The notes: a model not told the origin generated them from the letters alone. DNA of 64,000 nt from Apiosordaria backusii (GCA_030549205.1 JAUKTV010000028.1:124001-188000), one strand, 5' to 3'; shown: positions 1 through 9,965, numbered from the stretch's first letter. Numbers and translations are program-made.

Positions 1-678
1 GGGAAGGTTGGGGGCGAGGTCTTGCATCAGCTTATGATAGATATGAGCATGGTGTTTATTCTCGTCCCCATCTCCATACTCTTCCGAGAGCACTTGCCAG
101 GCAATTTTGACCACGCTGCTGAAGAGAAAGGGCGTGGTGATGCGGTTTATATGACCAAGCCACGCCCCGTCAACATACTTGAGGGGTGCCATCTGCTTAA
201 GCCACTCAACCGCCGCCGTCCGATTCCTCAACATTTGCCGCGGCCCCCCCATTCTCCTCTTCTGGACATAATCCTCCCATTCCAGCGACGTTTTCCTCTG
301 TTGTATGTCTATGATTGATGCCAGTGTGCTCGGCTCGTCGGTAGAGTCTGGCACTGAAGCGCCGCTGCGTCGCTCGAGGAGCGCCTCTGAGAGTAGACTG
401 ATGAGAAGACATCGAGCTTCTGAAGCGGCATTGGGGTAATCTTCAAGGTGGTGGAGCCGATGGTACAAATTCTTGTAAAAGAGCAGTGTGTCGGTGTTGA
501 GAGTGTCATCGGGCGACGGAATATTGACCGCTAGAGTACAGTCTCGCTGAGTAAGAGGTCTCTTGAGATGCTTCCGAAGCCACTGCGGTATGGACTCTGA
601 ATTCTTCAGAAATAGGACCAAGGGAACTGCAAACAGCAGCAAAGATAAGGAGGACAGGACGACGTAGGGGTTGTTCAT
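1..678 (-). CDS. Haem-oxygenase-like diiron oxidase (HDO / iron-containing redox enzyme family), 3' end cut by window edge
   Basis: An open frame runs from an ATG at 678 leftwards off the window: 226 codons with no stop. Residues about 5-24 form one hydrophobic helix, so the protein is probably membrane-anchored at its N terminus. Residues 168-220 (KYVDGAWLGHI, then EEYGDGDENKHH) resemble the second core helix of haem-oxygenase-like oxidases. Glu200 and His210 are ten residues apart, as expected for metal ligands of that helix (E-x9-H). Known members use a non-haem diiron centre to oxidise, cleave or N-oxygenate amino acids, fatty acids and related small molecules. The third-helix ligands lie beyond the window, so activity cannot be judged. 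It is divergent from the methyltransferase at 1269, suggesting shared regulation. The family call rests on motif recognition; the substrate is unknown. Confidence 0.6.
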   Translation of the reverse strand, partial: MNNPYVVLSSLSLLLFAVPLVLFLKNSESIPQWLRKHLKRPLTQRDCTLAVNIPSPDDTLNTDTLLFYKNLYHRLHHLEDYPNAASEARCLLISLLSEALLERRSGASVPDSTDEPSTLASIIDIQQRKTSLEWEDYVQKRRMGGPRQMLRNRTAAVEWLKQMAPLKYVDGAWLGHINRITTPFLFSSVVKIAWQVLSEEYGDGDENKHHAHIYHKLMQDLAPNLP

Positions 679-1268
679 CTCGAACAAGTTACAGTTCGGG
701 CGTAGCATGACACAAGAGCAGAAACTCAGCAAGGAGGGTAGCAAGGGGCTTCGGGCCCATGTCGAACAACGGGGTCCGTCAACTGCATAAAGGAAACCAA
801 GATCTGGTTATGCTTTTGCCTTGGCGCTCCAGTTAGGTGACGGGATCAGTTAACCTCCATATCATACCCCCACACTGAGATGTGACATCTCAGATGTCGC
901 TCTCGGGGTCCATGTTCTCGCTAATACCTGGTAAATGATTGCGGCTGCAGGGAGCGCGATTTTAAGGCCGATAAGCCGCATCAATTCCATCAATCACGCA
1001 TACTGGCCGGGCACCGTGTGTCTCCCCAAGCGTTGTGTGGCTATCACATCATATGCACCCCGCGCACCCAGAGCTGTCGGCAATCACATGTGCATTTTTC
1101 CATTTAATGTTATCTGAGGGGCTCGCAATTCTTCTTAGTCACAGTCCCGCCCTTGGGGGCCGCGATGCTCTGTCTAGACTCCTTAAGTTGCCGCGTGTCT
1201 GACCCCTTCGACGCAGTCCACCGGACATCAGTCATTTTGCTAGAAGCCTCGGAGACACACAGGAAGCC
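679..1268. promoter_or_regulatory. Divergent promoter between HDO and methyltransferase genes, with a 17-nt palindrome
   Basis: This 590-bp gap separates two genes that point away from each other. It holds a perfect inverted repeat, TGAGATGT-G-ACATCTCA, at 876-892, and a partial extra copy (AGATGTC) follows at once. A GATA core (CGATAAG) lies near 970. No gene is visible. The palindrome is a candidate operator for a regulator acting on both genes; this is inferred from symmetry and position only. Confidence 0.5.
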
Positions 1269-2183
1269 ATGACTGAGATCAGTACCGGTACAGCATTCTC
1301 AAAAATTGACGCAGCGCTGGCCTTAAGCCCACTGTATACGGAATTCCGCCTCGGGCTTCTCGACGTAGCGACATATCAGCGATGGGTCGAGAATGAAGGA
1401 TTGGCGAGCGTCCCCACTCTCAACGAGGACCAGATCAACCTCTCTGCACGATTTCCGCGAAACAAACATGACTTTGTCCGTCGGGCTTTAGCACAGTGTC
1501 GTGCAGTCGATATACTACCTGACGATTCATACGATGCCGATGCCTCCGAGTCGGCCTTGAAACGCATGGATGAGCGGTTCGATCACGGTCGGTACCTAAC
1601 ATACATCTTTCCCGAGGAAAGTGCCCTGCTCTATGCCGTGGTCAACATTGTCCAGCCGCGCCGAATTGCCTTCCTCGGCAGCTACTACGGCTACTGGGCA
1701 GCAGCGGCCGCTGCCGCACCGTCCAAACAGGGCATTGATCTGATTCTCGTTGATATCGACCCAGACAGTATGGAAATGGCGCGTCACAACTTGGAGAAAC
1801 AAGGCCTTTCTGACAACAAAGCCACCGCGTTCCTGGTCGACGATGCTGAGGCTTTAGCAGCCGCTCCAGCTCCTGAGCTCCGTGAAATAGACATTCTCGT
1901 CCTTGACGCTGAGGGCCCCAAGTCAGACGATGTGCCACCCGACTACCGCGACAAAGCCATATACTACCCGCATTTGCGGGCATCTCTGGCAGAGCTGCAA
2001 CCTGGCGCTCTCGTGGTGGCCCATAATGTCATTCTCTCCAACTTCACCACCAGCGCCTACTTTGAGGAGAAACAGCAAAACTATCGTCAGCAATACACCA
2101 AGTTTCTTGCACTGATTCGAGAGAATTTTGTCTACACCGTTATCGACAGCACGGAAGGAGTTTTGATTGCGCGCAAGCTCTAG
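1269..2183 (+). CDS. Class I SAM-dependent methyltransferase, O-methyltransferase-like
   Basis: An intronless 304-residue protein. Residues 131-143 (RRIAFLGSYYGYW) stand where the glycine-rich SAM-binding motif I belongs, but the glycine pattern is degenerate. Residues 158-180 (LILVDIDPDSMEMARHNL) are the acidic post-I strand that binds the SAM ribose. Residues 207-213 (IDILVLDAEG) and 245-253 (PGALVVAHNV) match motifs IV and VI of small O-methyltransferases. The N-terminal 100 residues are not recognised and may be a substrate-binding or dimerisation part. It probably methylates an O or N atom of a small molecule in the cytosol. Its divergent pairing with the HDO gene suggests a shared pathway. 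The class is fairly sure; the substrate is unknown. Confidence 0.7.
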   Translation: MTEISTGTAFSKIDAALALSPLYTEFRLGLLDVATYQRWVENEGLASVPTLNEDQINLSARFPRNKHDFVRRALAQCRAVDILPDDSYDADASESALKRMDERFDHGRYLTYIFPEESALLYAVVNIVQPRRIAFLGSYYGYWAAAAAAAPSKQGIDLILVDIDPDSMEMARHNLEKQGLSDNKATAFLVDDAEALAAAPAPELREIDILVLDAEGPKSDDVPPDYRDKAIYYPHLRASLAELQPGALVVAHNVILSNFTTSAYFEEKQQNYRQQYTKFLALIRENFVYTVIDSTEGVLIARKL

Positions 2184-2702
2184 ATAGATGGGGAGGCCGG
2201 CCTTAGATGAGATGAGGCGATCAATTCAATACAAAAATTACAAGGAAGTCCGCTGCCTCATGTACCTTTGCATCATCAAATGTCAATGCTTATGAACCAT
2301 CGTATTGCACTCCGAATAGCGTTTGTGGTAGCTGAGGCCCATGGATTATTAGTATCGAAGGATATGTGCGATGCTGGAGGGAAGTTCCTGCCGTTTGACA
2401 TCACATGTATTCTAGACTCTCTCAAGCGGGAAACCCTGCCATTTGTTTGGCAATGACAACTGCAAAACCTGTGCTACAAACCAACGAGAAGAGTGTGCCA
2501 TCACGTGATTTAATCAACCCAGGACGTCTTCCGAGGTCTCCCTCAAAAGCCCAACCTCAACCAAGCTGCTCAAAAGCCCAACCTCAACCGAGCCGCTCAA
2601 AAACCTAACGGAACAACAGCAGCAGGCATAACTCAGCAGCACAAATACAGCAAAGGGCAGCTACTCGCTGTTACTAGCGAGACAGGAGACGAGCAAACAG
2701 AA
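2184..2702. other. Intergenic region with a short tandem repeat
   Basis: No convincing gene is seen. It holds the 3' end of the methyltransferase transcript, a 27-bp tandem repeat at 2543-2606, and the 5' leader of the acetyltransferase just before 2703. The small open frames here lack codon structure and recognisable motifs. Confidence 0.6.
2543..2606. repeat. 27-bp tandem repeat, about 2.4 units
   Basis: Units at 2543-2569 and 2570-2596 differ at only two positions, and a partial third unit follows to 2606. Each begins TCAAAAGCCCAACCTCAACC. It lies 100-160 bp upstream of the acetyltransferase ATG, so it may fall in the promoter or 5' leader. Confidence 0.75.
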
Positions 2703-3314
2703 ATGGCCATCTCATTTCGCGCACCCCGCATCGAGGACCTCAACGACATAGCTGAGATATACAACCATGCTGTACGCACAACCGCAGCCACATTTGACAC
2801 CGAGGAAAAGCTCCCGTCCTACTTTTCCAGCTTCGTCCCGGGTGACCACCTCCACCGGATGCGCGTGGCTGTTGACGACCGAGATCGAGTGGTAGCGTAT
2901 GCCGGCATATACCCCTTCTCACAGCGCCAGGCTTATGCTCAGCTGGCCGAAATGATGGTGTATGTTCATCCGGCCTGGCAACGGCGTGGGATCAGCCGCG
3001 CGCTTCTAGCTGAGTTGCATCGTGGCGGTGGTGGCGTTGCTGGTACCGGTGGCCAAAATGGAAAGGAACAAGCAGAACTGGAGAGCTCACAGGGTCCGGG
3101 TGAGGGGCTCAATGTCATGATTTCGACGGCGAATGGTGGATCTCTTCGGGGTCTACATACAGTACTTGCTCTCATCAACTCAGAGAACGTCCACATGCAC
3201 CGAGTTATGGAAGAGCTAGGTTATGCCCGCAAGGGGGAGTTGGAAGACGTGGCGACCAAATTCGGCCGTCGTCACTCACTTGTTGTATACCAGCGCCATG
3301 TCGCTAAATTGTAG
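2703..3314 (+). CDS. GNAT N-acetyltransferase, phosphinothricin-acetyltransferase-like
   Basis: A 203-residue intronless protein. The N terminus (residues 18-32, EIYNHAVRTTAATFD) is the signature opening of phosphinothricin and L-amino-acid N-acetyltransferases. Residues 88-101 (VHPAWQRRGISRALL) are GNAT motif A, with the QRRGIS acetyl-CoA pyrophosphate loop. Residues 159-190 (SENVHMHRVMEELGY, then ATKFGR) match the family's C-terminal motif B and KFGR end. Residues about 107-150 are an extra Gly/Gln-rich insertion that breaks the core and is not usual for the family. Known members acetylate the alpha-amino group of amino-acid analogues, often as self-protection. It is followed 236 bp downstream by an M20 amidohydrolase that could do the reverse reaction. 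The pairing is inference. Confidence 0.75.
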   Translation: MAISFRAPRIEDLNDIAEIYNHAVRTTAATFDTEEKLPSYFSSFVPGDHLHRMRVAVDDRDRVVAYAGIYPFSQRQAYAQLAEMMVYVHPAWQRRGISRALLAELHRGGGGVAGTGGQNGKEQAELESSQGPGEGLNVMISTANGGSLRGLHTVLALINSENVHMHRVMEELGYARKGELEDVATKFGRRHSLVVYQRHVAKL

Positions 3315-3550
3315 CTAGAGGGGCATAAATTCTTTCTTCGTTTTTTTGTACCCGAAATGCAAAGAATGGAAGTCTTCAAGCCTCTTATCTTTCCGCCTTA
3401 TACGTAAGGCAGAAAAAAGACAATCTTTGAAACCTCCTGCACCCCTCACCTGCACGTGCGAAAGCGGACAACTGTCAGCAACCTTTCCGCTCTTTGCATC
3501 ATCAAAAAGAGATTCCCTAAAAGCTCTCCATCCCCTAGTTATCGCGCACA

Positions 3551-4924
3551 ATGTCCGACTCGGCAGTGGAAAATTCTCCATCTTTTCTCGTTTCCAACTT
3601 CAGACCTGACCTAGCCCCATACGAGGACCTATACCGCGAGCTCCATAGGCACCCTGATGTGTCGAAACACGAAGCCGCAACAGCATCCACAGTCGCCAAG
3701 GTGTTACGGTCTCTTCCAGACATCGATGTCATCACTGACATTGGAGGCCATGGACTAGTTGGCATATTGAGAAATGGCCAAGGCCCCACCGTGATGCTGA
3801 GGGCCGAGCTGGATGCACTTCCAATGCTAGAACAGACGGACCTGCCATACGCTGCCACGTCCCGCGCACAAGACCCTCGCGATGGCCCTTCCCAGCCAGC
3901 TATGCACGCCTGTGGCCACGATATGCACATGGCAGGTCTGCTGGCATCGGCAAAGCTTTTGCATCGAGCGAGTGAGCACTGGAGCGGCACAGTGGTTTTC
4001 CTTTTCCAGCCGGATGAGGAAAATGGGGCGGGCGCCCAATGTATGGTGGAAGATGGTCTCTACGACCCCAAAAAACATGCGGTTCCTCATCCTGATATTG
4101 TACTCGGTGGCCATGTCATGCCGATGCGTGCTGGTACCATAGCCACGCGTCGCGGGGCCTTCAACAGCACCTCCGAGTCGCTGCGTGTTACCTTTTATGG
4201 CCATGGTGGCCACGGGGCCAAGCCACACAAGGCCGTAGATCCCGTTCTCATGGCGTGCAGTGCCGTCTTGAAGCTGCAGACAATCGTCAGCCGTGAGACG
4301 GATCCTCAGCAGATGGCTGTGGTGACGGTCGGATCGATACATGCGGGCAACGCCCCCAACGTCATCCCTGAGGAAGCCACGTTGCTGATCAACACCAGAA
4401 GCTTCAGCACGTCTCTGCAGGAGAGCGTGAGAGACTCGATAAGGAGAATTGTCTTTGCCGAAAGCGAGGCCTTCCGTGCGCCCAAGCCGCCGTCAATTGA
4501 ACGAATCACCTTCTTTCCCCTGCTCTACAACGACCCATCCGCTACTGCTACTCTCGAGCAATCCATGAGACATCACTTTGGAGCCGGCTTTCTACTAGAG
4601 ATTCCTGCGTCAACTGGCAGCGAGGATATCTCCAACTTGGCTGCCCCATCTTCGGCTCCTGTGAGCTTTTGGAATTACGGAGGCATTTGCCCTGATGAAT
4701 GGGACGGTGCGTTGGAGCAGGGGCCAACCGAGCGAATCCCAGGTTAGAATAACGACCCGTCCTCACCAGTCAATGTCTTTCTCGCTCGCGCTGACACTTC
4801 TATAGCCAACCACAACCCGAAGTTTGCCCCTGTGATCCAGCCCACACTGACCGTAGCCACGGATGCATATGCTTTGGCAGCCTTGACGTTCTTAAAGATA
4901 CGTTCCCCCCAAAGCGTGGAGTGA
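3551..4924 (+). CDS. M20-family metallopeptidase / amidohydrolase (N-acyl-amino-acid hydrolase-like)
   Basis: Two exons, 3551-4742 and 4806-4924, give 436 residues. The 63-nt intron has a GTTAGA donor, a CTGAC branch point at 4791-4795 and a TATAG acceptor. Without splicing the frame ends early, while exon 2 supplies the usual M20 end (NHNPKFAP, then DAYALAAL). Visible motifs: RELHRHPDVSKHE near residue 29, LRAELDALPM near 83, the metal-binding CGHDMH at 121-126, PDEENGAG at 154-161, GGHVMP at 186-191 and GHGGHGAKPH in the lid domain. The family uses two metal ions to hydrolyse amides such as N-acyl amino acids. No signal peptide is present, so it is probably cytosolic. It lies beside the acetyltransferase on the same strand. 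Confidence 0.85.
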
Positions 4925-5234
4925 AGAGAGGGCAGGGCGATAGGAACAGGCACTTAGTTTTGGCAGGCATGAATTTCGTACTATAATAGAGTGGAGGTGC
5001 ATGAACAGATGCAGTGCTTTTGATTCCAAAATGTGCCATTCTACACTATCCTCCATTCTTTACCCTGCAGAGCGCTCATGTTCGTCATCAGGATACCTAT
5101 CTTAGGAGACACAGACCTCGTGACACCACAAGCGAGCGGCATTAACCATTCGTCAGCACTCTCGGGAAGTCAACCCCACTTTCTTCGAACACCAAACACC
5201 CTGGACATCACGGCAAAGATTTCATGTTACGGCA
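4925..5234. other. Intergenic region, nothing recognised
   Basis: About 310 bp between the M20 gene and the 2EXR protein. No coding signal, RNA gene or clear repeat is seen; it holds the terminator of one gene and the promoter of the next. Confidence 0.5.
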
Positions 5235-6146
5235 ATGTCGACGCCAAGTTTGTTGGGTGTTCCTCTTGAAGTCCGTGAGCTCGTCTATCGAATGCTGATA
5301 TCGGACGACTCGAACCAAGTCCGTCTAGTTCCGGATCAGAAGTGCGACCGCGCATATGGCTGCAATTCCTGTTTCACCCTGGGTCTCTGCTGCCATCAGC
5401 TTTGCGATGAGGTCTGCGCGTTTGCAGGCCGTCACACCATCCGCATCTCCACCCGCCATGATTCGAAGAACCTGTATGGCAGTGTTCCGTGCTTATGCGG
5501 TTTCCGAACCTTCAGACCTTGTATCCGGGTCGACATCAACCCCTTCCAAGACCGGGGGACCATACCGGGTCTCTACAAAGCCTTGCTCTCCTTGAGCCAA
5601 TCTTTAGGAACAGCCCCCGGGCTACCGCAGGTCGAGGTCCGTTTCGAGGGAATCCTGCCTCGTCGTACGCCACCGCTCTGGTTGAACGAGTTGGACTTGG
5701 AAAGAGCACCGGTGCACATGATGGTGCTGCTTACCCCTTTTGCGATACTTCATGGAGTGAAATCCGGTCGTGTTTCTATAGTTGGGGGCCCTCTGAATGA
5801 TCCTTGGGAAAACCACTGCGTTCTCACCGCATTTGCAAGCCGAGTTTGTCGATCAATGGGGCGGAGACAAGGTTCAGATCCGCGGTTGGTCGAGCTAGCC
5901 GCGTCACTGGGGATCGCGCTTGACGAAAAGATCATCATGAACGAGCAGCGTTTGTCGCATCTTGTCGGGCTCGGCCTTTATCGACGCCGAGTGTTGGGAA
6001 GCCCGCCAAACGACAGCATCCTGGCGGGGCTAAAATATATGTGCAGCGTCTGTGGTAACCGGTTTCAATCCCGGAGCCAGATTATGAGCCACGCAGATAT
6101 TTTCCACGATGGAGGATGGGCCATGGATTTATCGGAGGCGTCCTAG
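5235..6146 (+). CDS. 2EXR/F-box-like fungal protein with a C-terminal C2H2 zinc finger
   Basis: A 303-residue intronless protein. The N terminus (SLLGVPLEVRELVYRMLI, residues 5-22) matches the short fungal 2EXR/F-box-like motif (LPxEIRxxIY). A Cys-rich stretch (CDRAYGCNSCFTLGLCC) follows near residues 37-53. The last 36 residues contain C-x2-C-x12-H-x4-H (about residues 270-291), a single C2H2 finger. The 2EXR family is large, fungus-specific and mostly uncharacterised; F-box-like motifs often recruit ubiquitin ligase. An added C2H2 finger suggests nucleic-acid or protein binding. No function can be assigned. The gene stands alone between metabolic genes and could be an insertion into the cluster or a local regulator. 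Confidence 0.6.
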   Translation: MSTPSLLGVPLEVRELVYRMLISDDSNQVRLVPDQKCDRAYGCNSCFTLGLCCHQLCDEVCAFAGRHTIRISTRHDSKNLYGSVPCLCGFRTFRPCIRVDINPFQDRGTIPGLYKALLSLSQSLGTAPGLPQVEVRFEGILPRRTPPLWLNELDLERAPVHMMVLLTPFAILHGVKSGRVSIVGGPLNDPWENHCVLTAFASRVCRSMGRRQGSDPRLVELAASLGIALDEKIIMNEQRLSHLVGLGLYRRRVLGSPPNDSILAGLKYMCSVCGNRFQSRSQIMSHADIFHDGGWAMDLSEAS

Positions 6147-6419
6147 TGCTGCCTTGAATACATACCTATCTTAGTATAATCACCACGCACATATCGCGCA
6201 GAAGCATGTATTAATGCGAATAATGGAGGGTGGCTACAGGGAACGCCATGCCTAGGTATGCATGCAAAAATAGGTAGATGTTTTCTTAGCCTTGCCAGCG
6301 TCGGAGCGTCTAGATTAAAAAGCTAATATTTAGCGAAGCGGTTGAGCCTTCTTTCTACTCCTAAGCCCTAAGAAAGCTATCAGATTGGAACTAGATTTTC
6401 TTCTACTATAATTTCCACT

Positions 6420-8377
6420 CTAGTCTACGTAGCTGCGGCTAACTTCCCGTGTTGCCGATTCTCTTGGTTGTATGAAGAATGTGTGGAAAACACCGCTCCC
6501 GACACAGAAGATGATGAACCCGATACCCGCCAGCTGATGTCGCGCAATGGAAAGAATAACCATAAAACCAAGAGCAAGCAAGGCGACAAGTATCACAATA
6601 ACAGGAACCTTGAATATCGGCATGGTGACAGTTCGAGTCCTCTGATCGGGTCTCGGGGAGAACCGGAGAGACAAGAGCCCGACAAGGGTGAGAAAAACAA
6701 TCCAATACTCGACAATTCCTGATCAAGGCTGGTAAGCTTCTCAGTCGTTGAAAAAGTATGAGGCTGCTCAACGGGATGATGACAATGACCTTACCGATAA
6801 AAGAGATTAGGGACCTTAGGTCGCCTACGAGGACAAAGATACAAGTAAGCAGGGAGTTAAAGATGATGGCGGAGCTGGCATCTGAGTTAGAACAAATACA
6901 TCAACGCTTCGTGATCGGGGATGCGAGATATACTAACAAGGGGATGGTGCCGTCCTGAAATCTTAGCGGACGCTGGAAAGTCCCAAGAATGCGTTGACGT
7001 AGATTCGCTTGATAAGAACTTTTGCCACTGGTGCTTCTGTTGTCGCCGTTGTCTTCGTTGTCGCCGTTGTTGCTATCGTCCCTGCCTTGGTTCGCGACCG
7101 TCATCACAAGGGGCGGTAAGTATCCGCGTTCAGCAGCAGCCTGGGTCAAGCGTCCAGCTGTGAAGGTCTTGACGTTGAGAGTACCGAAGCTGGACAGGCA
7201 GATGAGTGCGGTGTAAGCAACGCCACCAGCCCGGCCCAGGAAATGCTCGCTGAATGTCTGTGGTCAATCGTTATCAGTGTTAGCTGGGTATTAACAGAGC
7301 ATATAAGAACCACAACTGGGACACCTGAACGTAAAGGATGGTTGCATATTACCAAGCCGATGGTAGTAGATCGGACGATTTCGTCAAAAGACAGGACTGA
7401 GAAGTAGGCTATATTCGAAAACACGGAGAGCAAGACCACGATGACCATTGCTGTGTTGATGACACGAGGAATATTCCGGTGCGGGTTTTGAAGCTCCCCG
7501 CCGACAAAGGCGAGCTTGTAAATATTCTGGTCAGCACAGCATCCATCGTCACCCGTGAGGCACCAAAAAAGCAATGTGATAATCGTACCGTCTCCCATCC
7601 TGAGTAAGCCCACATGGCCGCTAACAGTGCATCAGTGTAACTCCCCAAGTCCGGCGACACGGGCTCGACATTTGCGGCGACGGTAGGTGAAGAGGATATG
7701 TGTGAAGAAACAAGGACCGCAAAGCCCATGATGATGACGAACCCGACACCACCCACTTTACAGGCGAGTAGTATCTTGGTGGAAAGATTGCTGAGGTGGT
7801 TGCCAGCGCAGTTGATGGCCGTGACAAGCGCGACCACAAGCAAAGCAGCTGTTTTGCGGTACCGTTCAGAAGAGGGAGTGTCGCTTCCAGCTTCAGGAAC
7901 CAGAGCAAGTGCGTCACAGGCGTATTCGGCAATGGACAGAGCAAGAACAGCAGCGGAACATGGCTTGACGGTGAAGATGCAACCCCACGAAGCCACGAAA
8001 CCGAATAAGTCGCTGAAGCAATAGGCGAGATACTCCTGCGGCCCGCCGTTAATGGGCAGGCGCGTACCCATCTCGACATAGCAGGCTGCGCATGCCCAAG
8101 CGAGCGTGCCGCCGATGACCCATATCAGGAGCGCAGTGCCCTCGGAGCCGACGCTGCGGACGACCAGAGCCGGCGACACGAAGATGCCTGAGCCGATCTG
8201 TAGCCCAAGTACGAGAGCAAGGCCGTCCCAAAAACTTAAAAGTCTTTTAGGGCGGGCGCTGCCGGTGGGCGGTCCTAGTGATGGAATCGATTGTTGTGGT
8301 GTCGATGCGAGGGAGTCCGGAGGTACGCCGTGGTGTTCATGACCGGCCAGAAGCGGAGCTGTCTCTGTTGGCCCCAT
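6420..8377 (-). CDS. APC-superfamily amino-acid permease (L-type/LAT-like), five exons
   Basis: Exons on the minus strand are 8377-7589, 7526-7353, 7257-6938, 6874-6795 and 6718-6420, giving 553 residues in one frame. The hydrophilic N terminus is followed by TM1 with the substrate motif QIGSGIF, then about 12 membrane segments. LAT signatures include AYSGWET joined to NIYKLAFVGGELQNPHRNIP across intron 1 and GTLNVKTFTAGR in TM8. The C-terminal pair begins GIVEYWIVFLTLVGL. The loop after TM8 carries an Asn/Asp-rich stretch (DSNNGDNEDNGDN) not usual in the family. Introns are 62-95 nt. For intron 3 the first AG gives a stop, so the second AG seven bases downstream must be used. It probably moves an amino acid or analogue across the plasma membrane; substrate unknown. 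Confidence 0.8.
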
Positions 8378-9161
8378 GATTATTTTCGTCTCTTAATCTG
8401 GAATATATCTGTGTCCTGGCTTTTAATCTTAGAAAGGTCAAATGGCTCTTGCAAGGTCGTGAGAACGAGGTGGTGGGTGAGCTAGAACTCCTGGTGGTGC
8501 AAACTGGAGCCAACACATCATCTGGAATTCCCCGCAATTTGTTTGCAAATTTGAATGCCTGCCTTAGTCAAACGATTTTTGGGTGCCTGATTCGGTCTGT
8601 CCCGAGAACGTTAGGCACCTTATGCATGCCAGTGTTGGTTGTGCATTTACCCCCCTGTCTCTTATTGGGACGTCCTAAAACGTATATTTCAACCATCTCG
8701 GGACACCTCACTCAGCACTGTACGATAGCATCGTTCATAGTTCCTCACCTGTATCAACTCACGGATTTCACTTGCTACCTACCCGAGATACTAGAGACGT
8801 TGTAGGACGACTCCTTCGGAAGACAGCTGGGAGGTTATTCAAGCTAGGGTGCTGTTTCTATCTTCTAAGTATGAAGTCCAGCATCTAGAGTCCTTCCTTA
8901 TCTACTCACTATAAAATGCTGTGGCAGGTATCGACATTAGCATCGTCTCACAGCCCTAAGGCGGATAATATTGTGCAGTTTCACCGATTATGTCGTGGTG
9001 AAGTTGCCACTCAGTGCAAGATAGCAGGTCACTTCTCGTTCGAAACTCCTTTGCGTAATAACCCAGCGACTATTTGTTCTAGGCTCCATAGACAATATAT
9101 GCCCATGGCTTGTGCTATTGCATTCTGCCATCGACCCCCCCCCCTGTTCACTTGTTGCCCG
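8378..9161. other. Intergenic region: permease promoter and PaiB-like 3' flank
   Basis: About 780 bp with no convincing gene. The part next to 8378 is the permease's upstream region and the part next to 9161 is the 3' flank of the FMN-binding gene. The open frames here show no domain motif and overlap the neighbouring coding region. Confidence 0.5.
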
Positions 9162-9965
9162 CTACTCGGCTCCCTGCGCCGCCGTCTTCGCTGCATCTTT
9201 CGCCGCATCCTTGATAGCACCTCTCTCTCGGACTATTTTTGCCATCAAGGAGCCGGATTCGGTGTTAAGCTCCTCGAAGCCTGCAATGACGCCGTCACGG
9301 TCGCCCTTGCTCATCTCCTGAGTCATCTTATGCTTGCCTTCGAGACGATCGATTGTAATTTCGATGCCGATAATGCTTTTTTTGAGGATGCTGGTGAACG
9401 ATTGGGGAGCGTCGCTAACTTCCCACGGCTTTGGGCGGCCATCGGCACCGGTATGGTTCGAGATGGAGCTTTCGGCGTGCTTGGTGAGATCGACAATCTG
9501 CTTGGAGAGGAAGGTATCGGTCGTGGTGGATTTCGGATCGCAGAAGACAGTGGCGCGACCATAAGCCTGCACGGCAGAGTAGTTCCATGTCGGCACTACT
9601 TTGCCTGTAGCTGGCTTGGTTTCGGTGTAGAACTTAGGCGTCACGTAGGAGTGAACGAGGCCCGTGAAAACGACCGAAACTTCGTGTTCCAGTACGCCGT
9701 TCAAAGACGAGTCTGAGCTACGCAGGACCGCCTCTGCCATTGCCTTCGAGTGGGGGTTCTGCCTGGCAAGATGACCACGGAGCGTTCCGAGCTCGGTCTG
9801 GCTGTCCTCGTCGGACACATCAAGGACCCACGGGATGTGGGTGCATTGCAGTGTTGGAAAGCTGGTCGACGGCAACGCGGTGATGAGAATTCCTAGCGCA
9901 TTCTCACGGATGAAACGGCGCAATGCTGGTATTTCGAATTCAGCGTGGATAGCACGAAGATACAT
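9162..9965 (-). CDS. PaiB-like FMN-binding split-barrel protein
   Basis: The ATG at 9965 gives 267 residues. The frame extends further upstream, but only from a TTG, and family members start MYxxxxH as here (MYLRAIHAEFEI). Family signatures: FIRENALGILITA (FMN-phosphate region), LQCTHIPWVLD, GTLRGHLARQNPH and PTWNYSAVQAYGRA. These match the bacterial PaiB and fungal negative-regulator-of-sporulation-like FMN-binding family (FMN_bind_2). Some related proteins are flavin reductases or oxidases rather than transcription factors. It is transcribed away from the FMO gene across 950 bp, and might supply or sense reduced flavin for it; that is inference. The last 20 residues are an Ala/Lys helix of low complexity. 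Confidence 0.8.
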   Translation of the reverse strand: MYLRAIHAEFEIPALRRFIRENALGILITALPSTSFPTLQCTHIPWVLDVSDEDSQTELGTLRGHLARQNPHSKAMAEAVLRSSDSSLNGVLEHEVSVVFTGLVHSYVTPKFYTETKPATGKVVPTWNYSAVQAYGRATVFCDPKSTTTDTFLSKQIVDLTKHAESSISNHTGADGRPKPWEVSDAPQSFTSILKKSIIGIEITIDRLEGKHKMTQEMSKGDRDGVIAGFEELNTESGSLMAKIVRERGAIKDAAKDAAKTAAQGAE

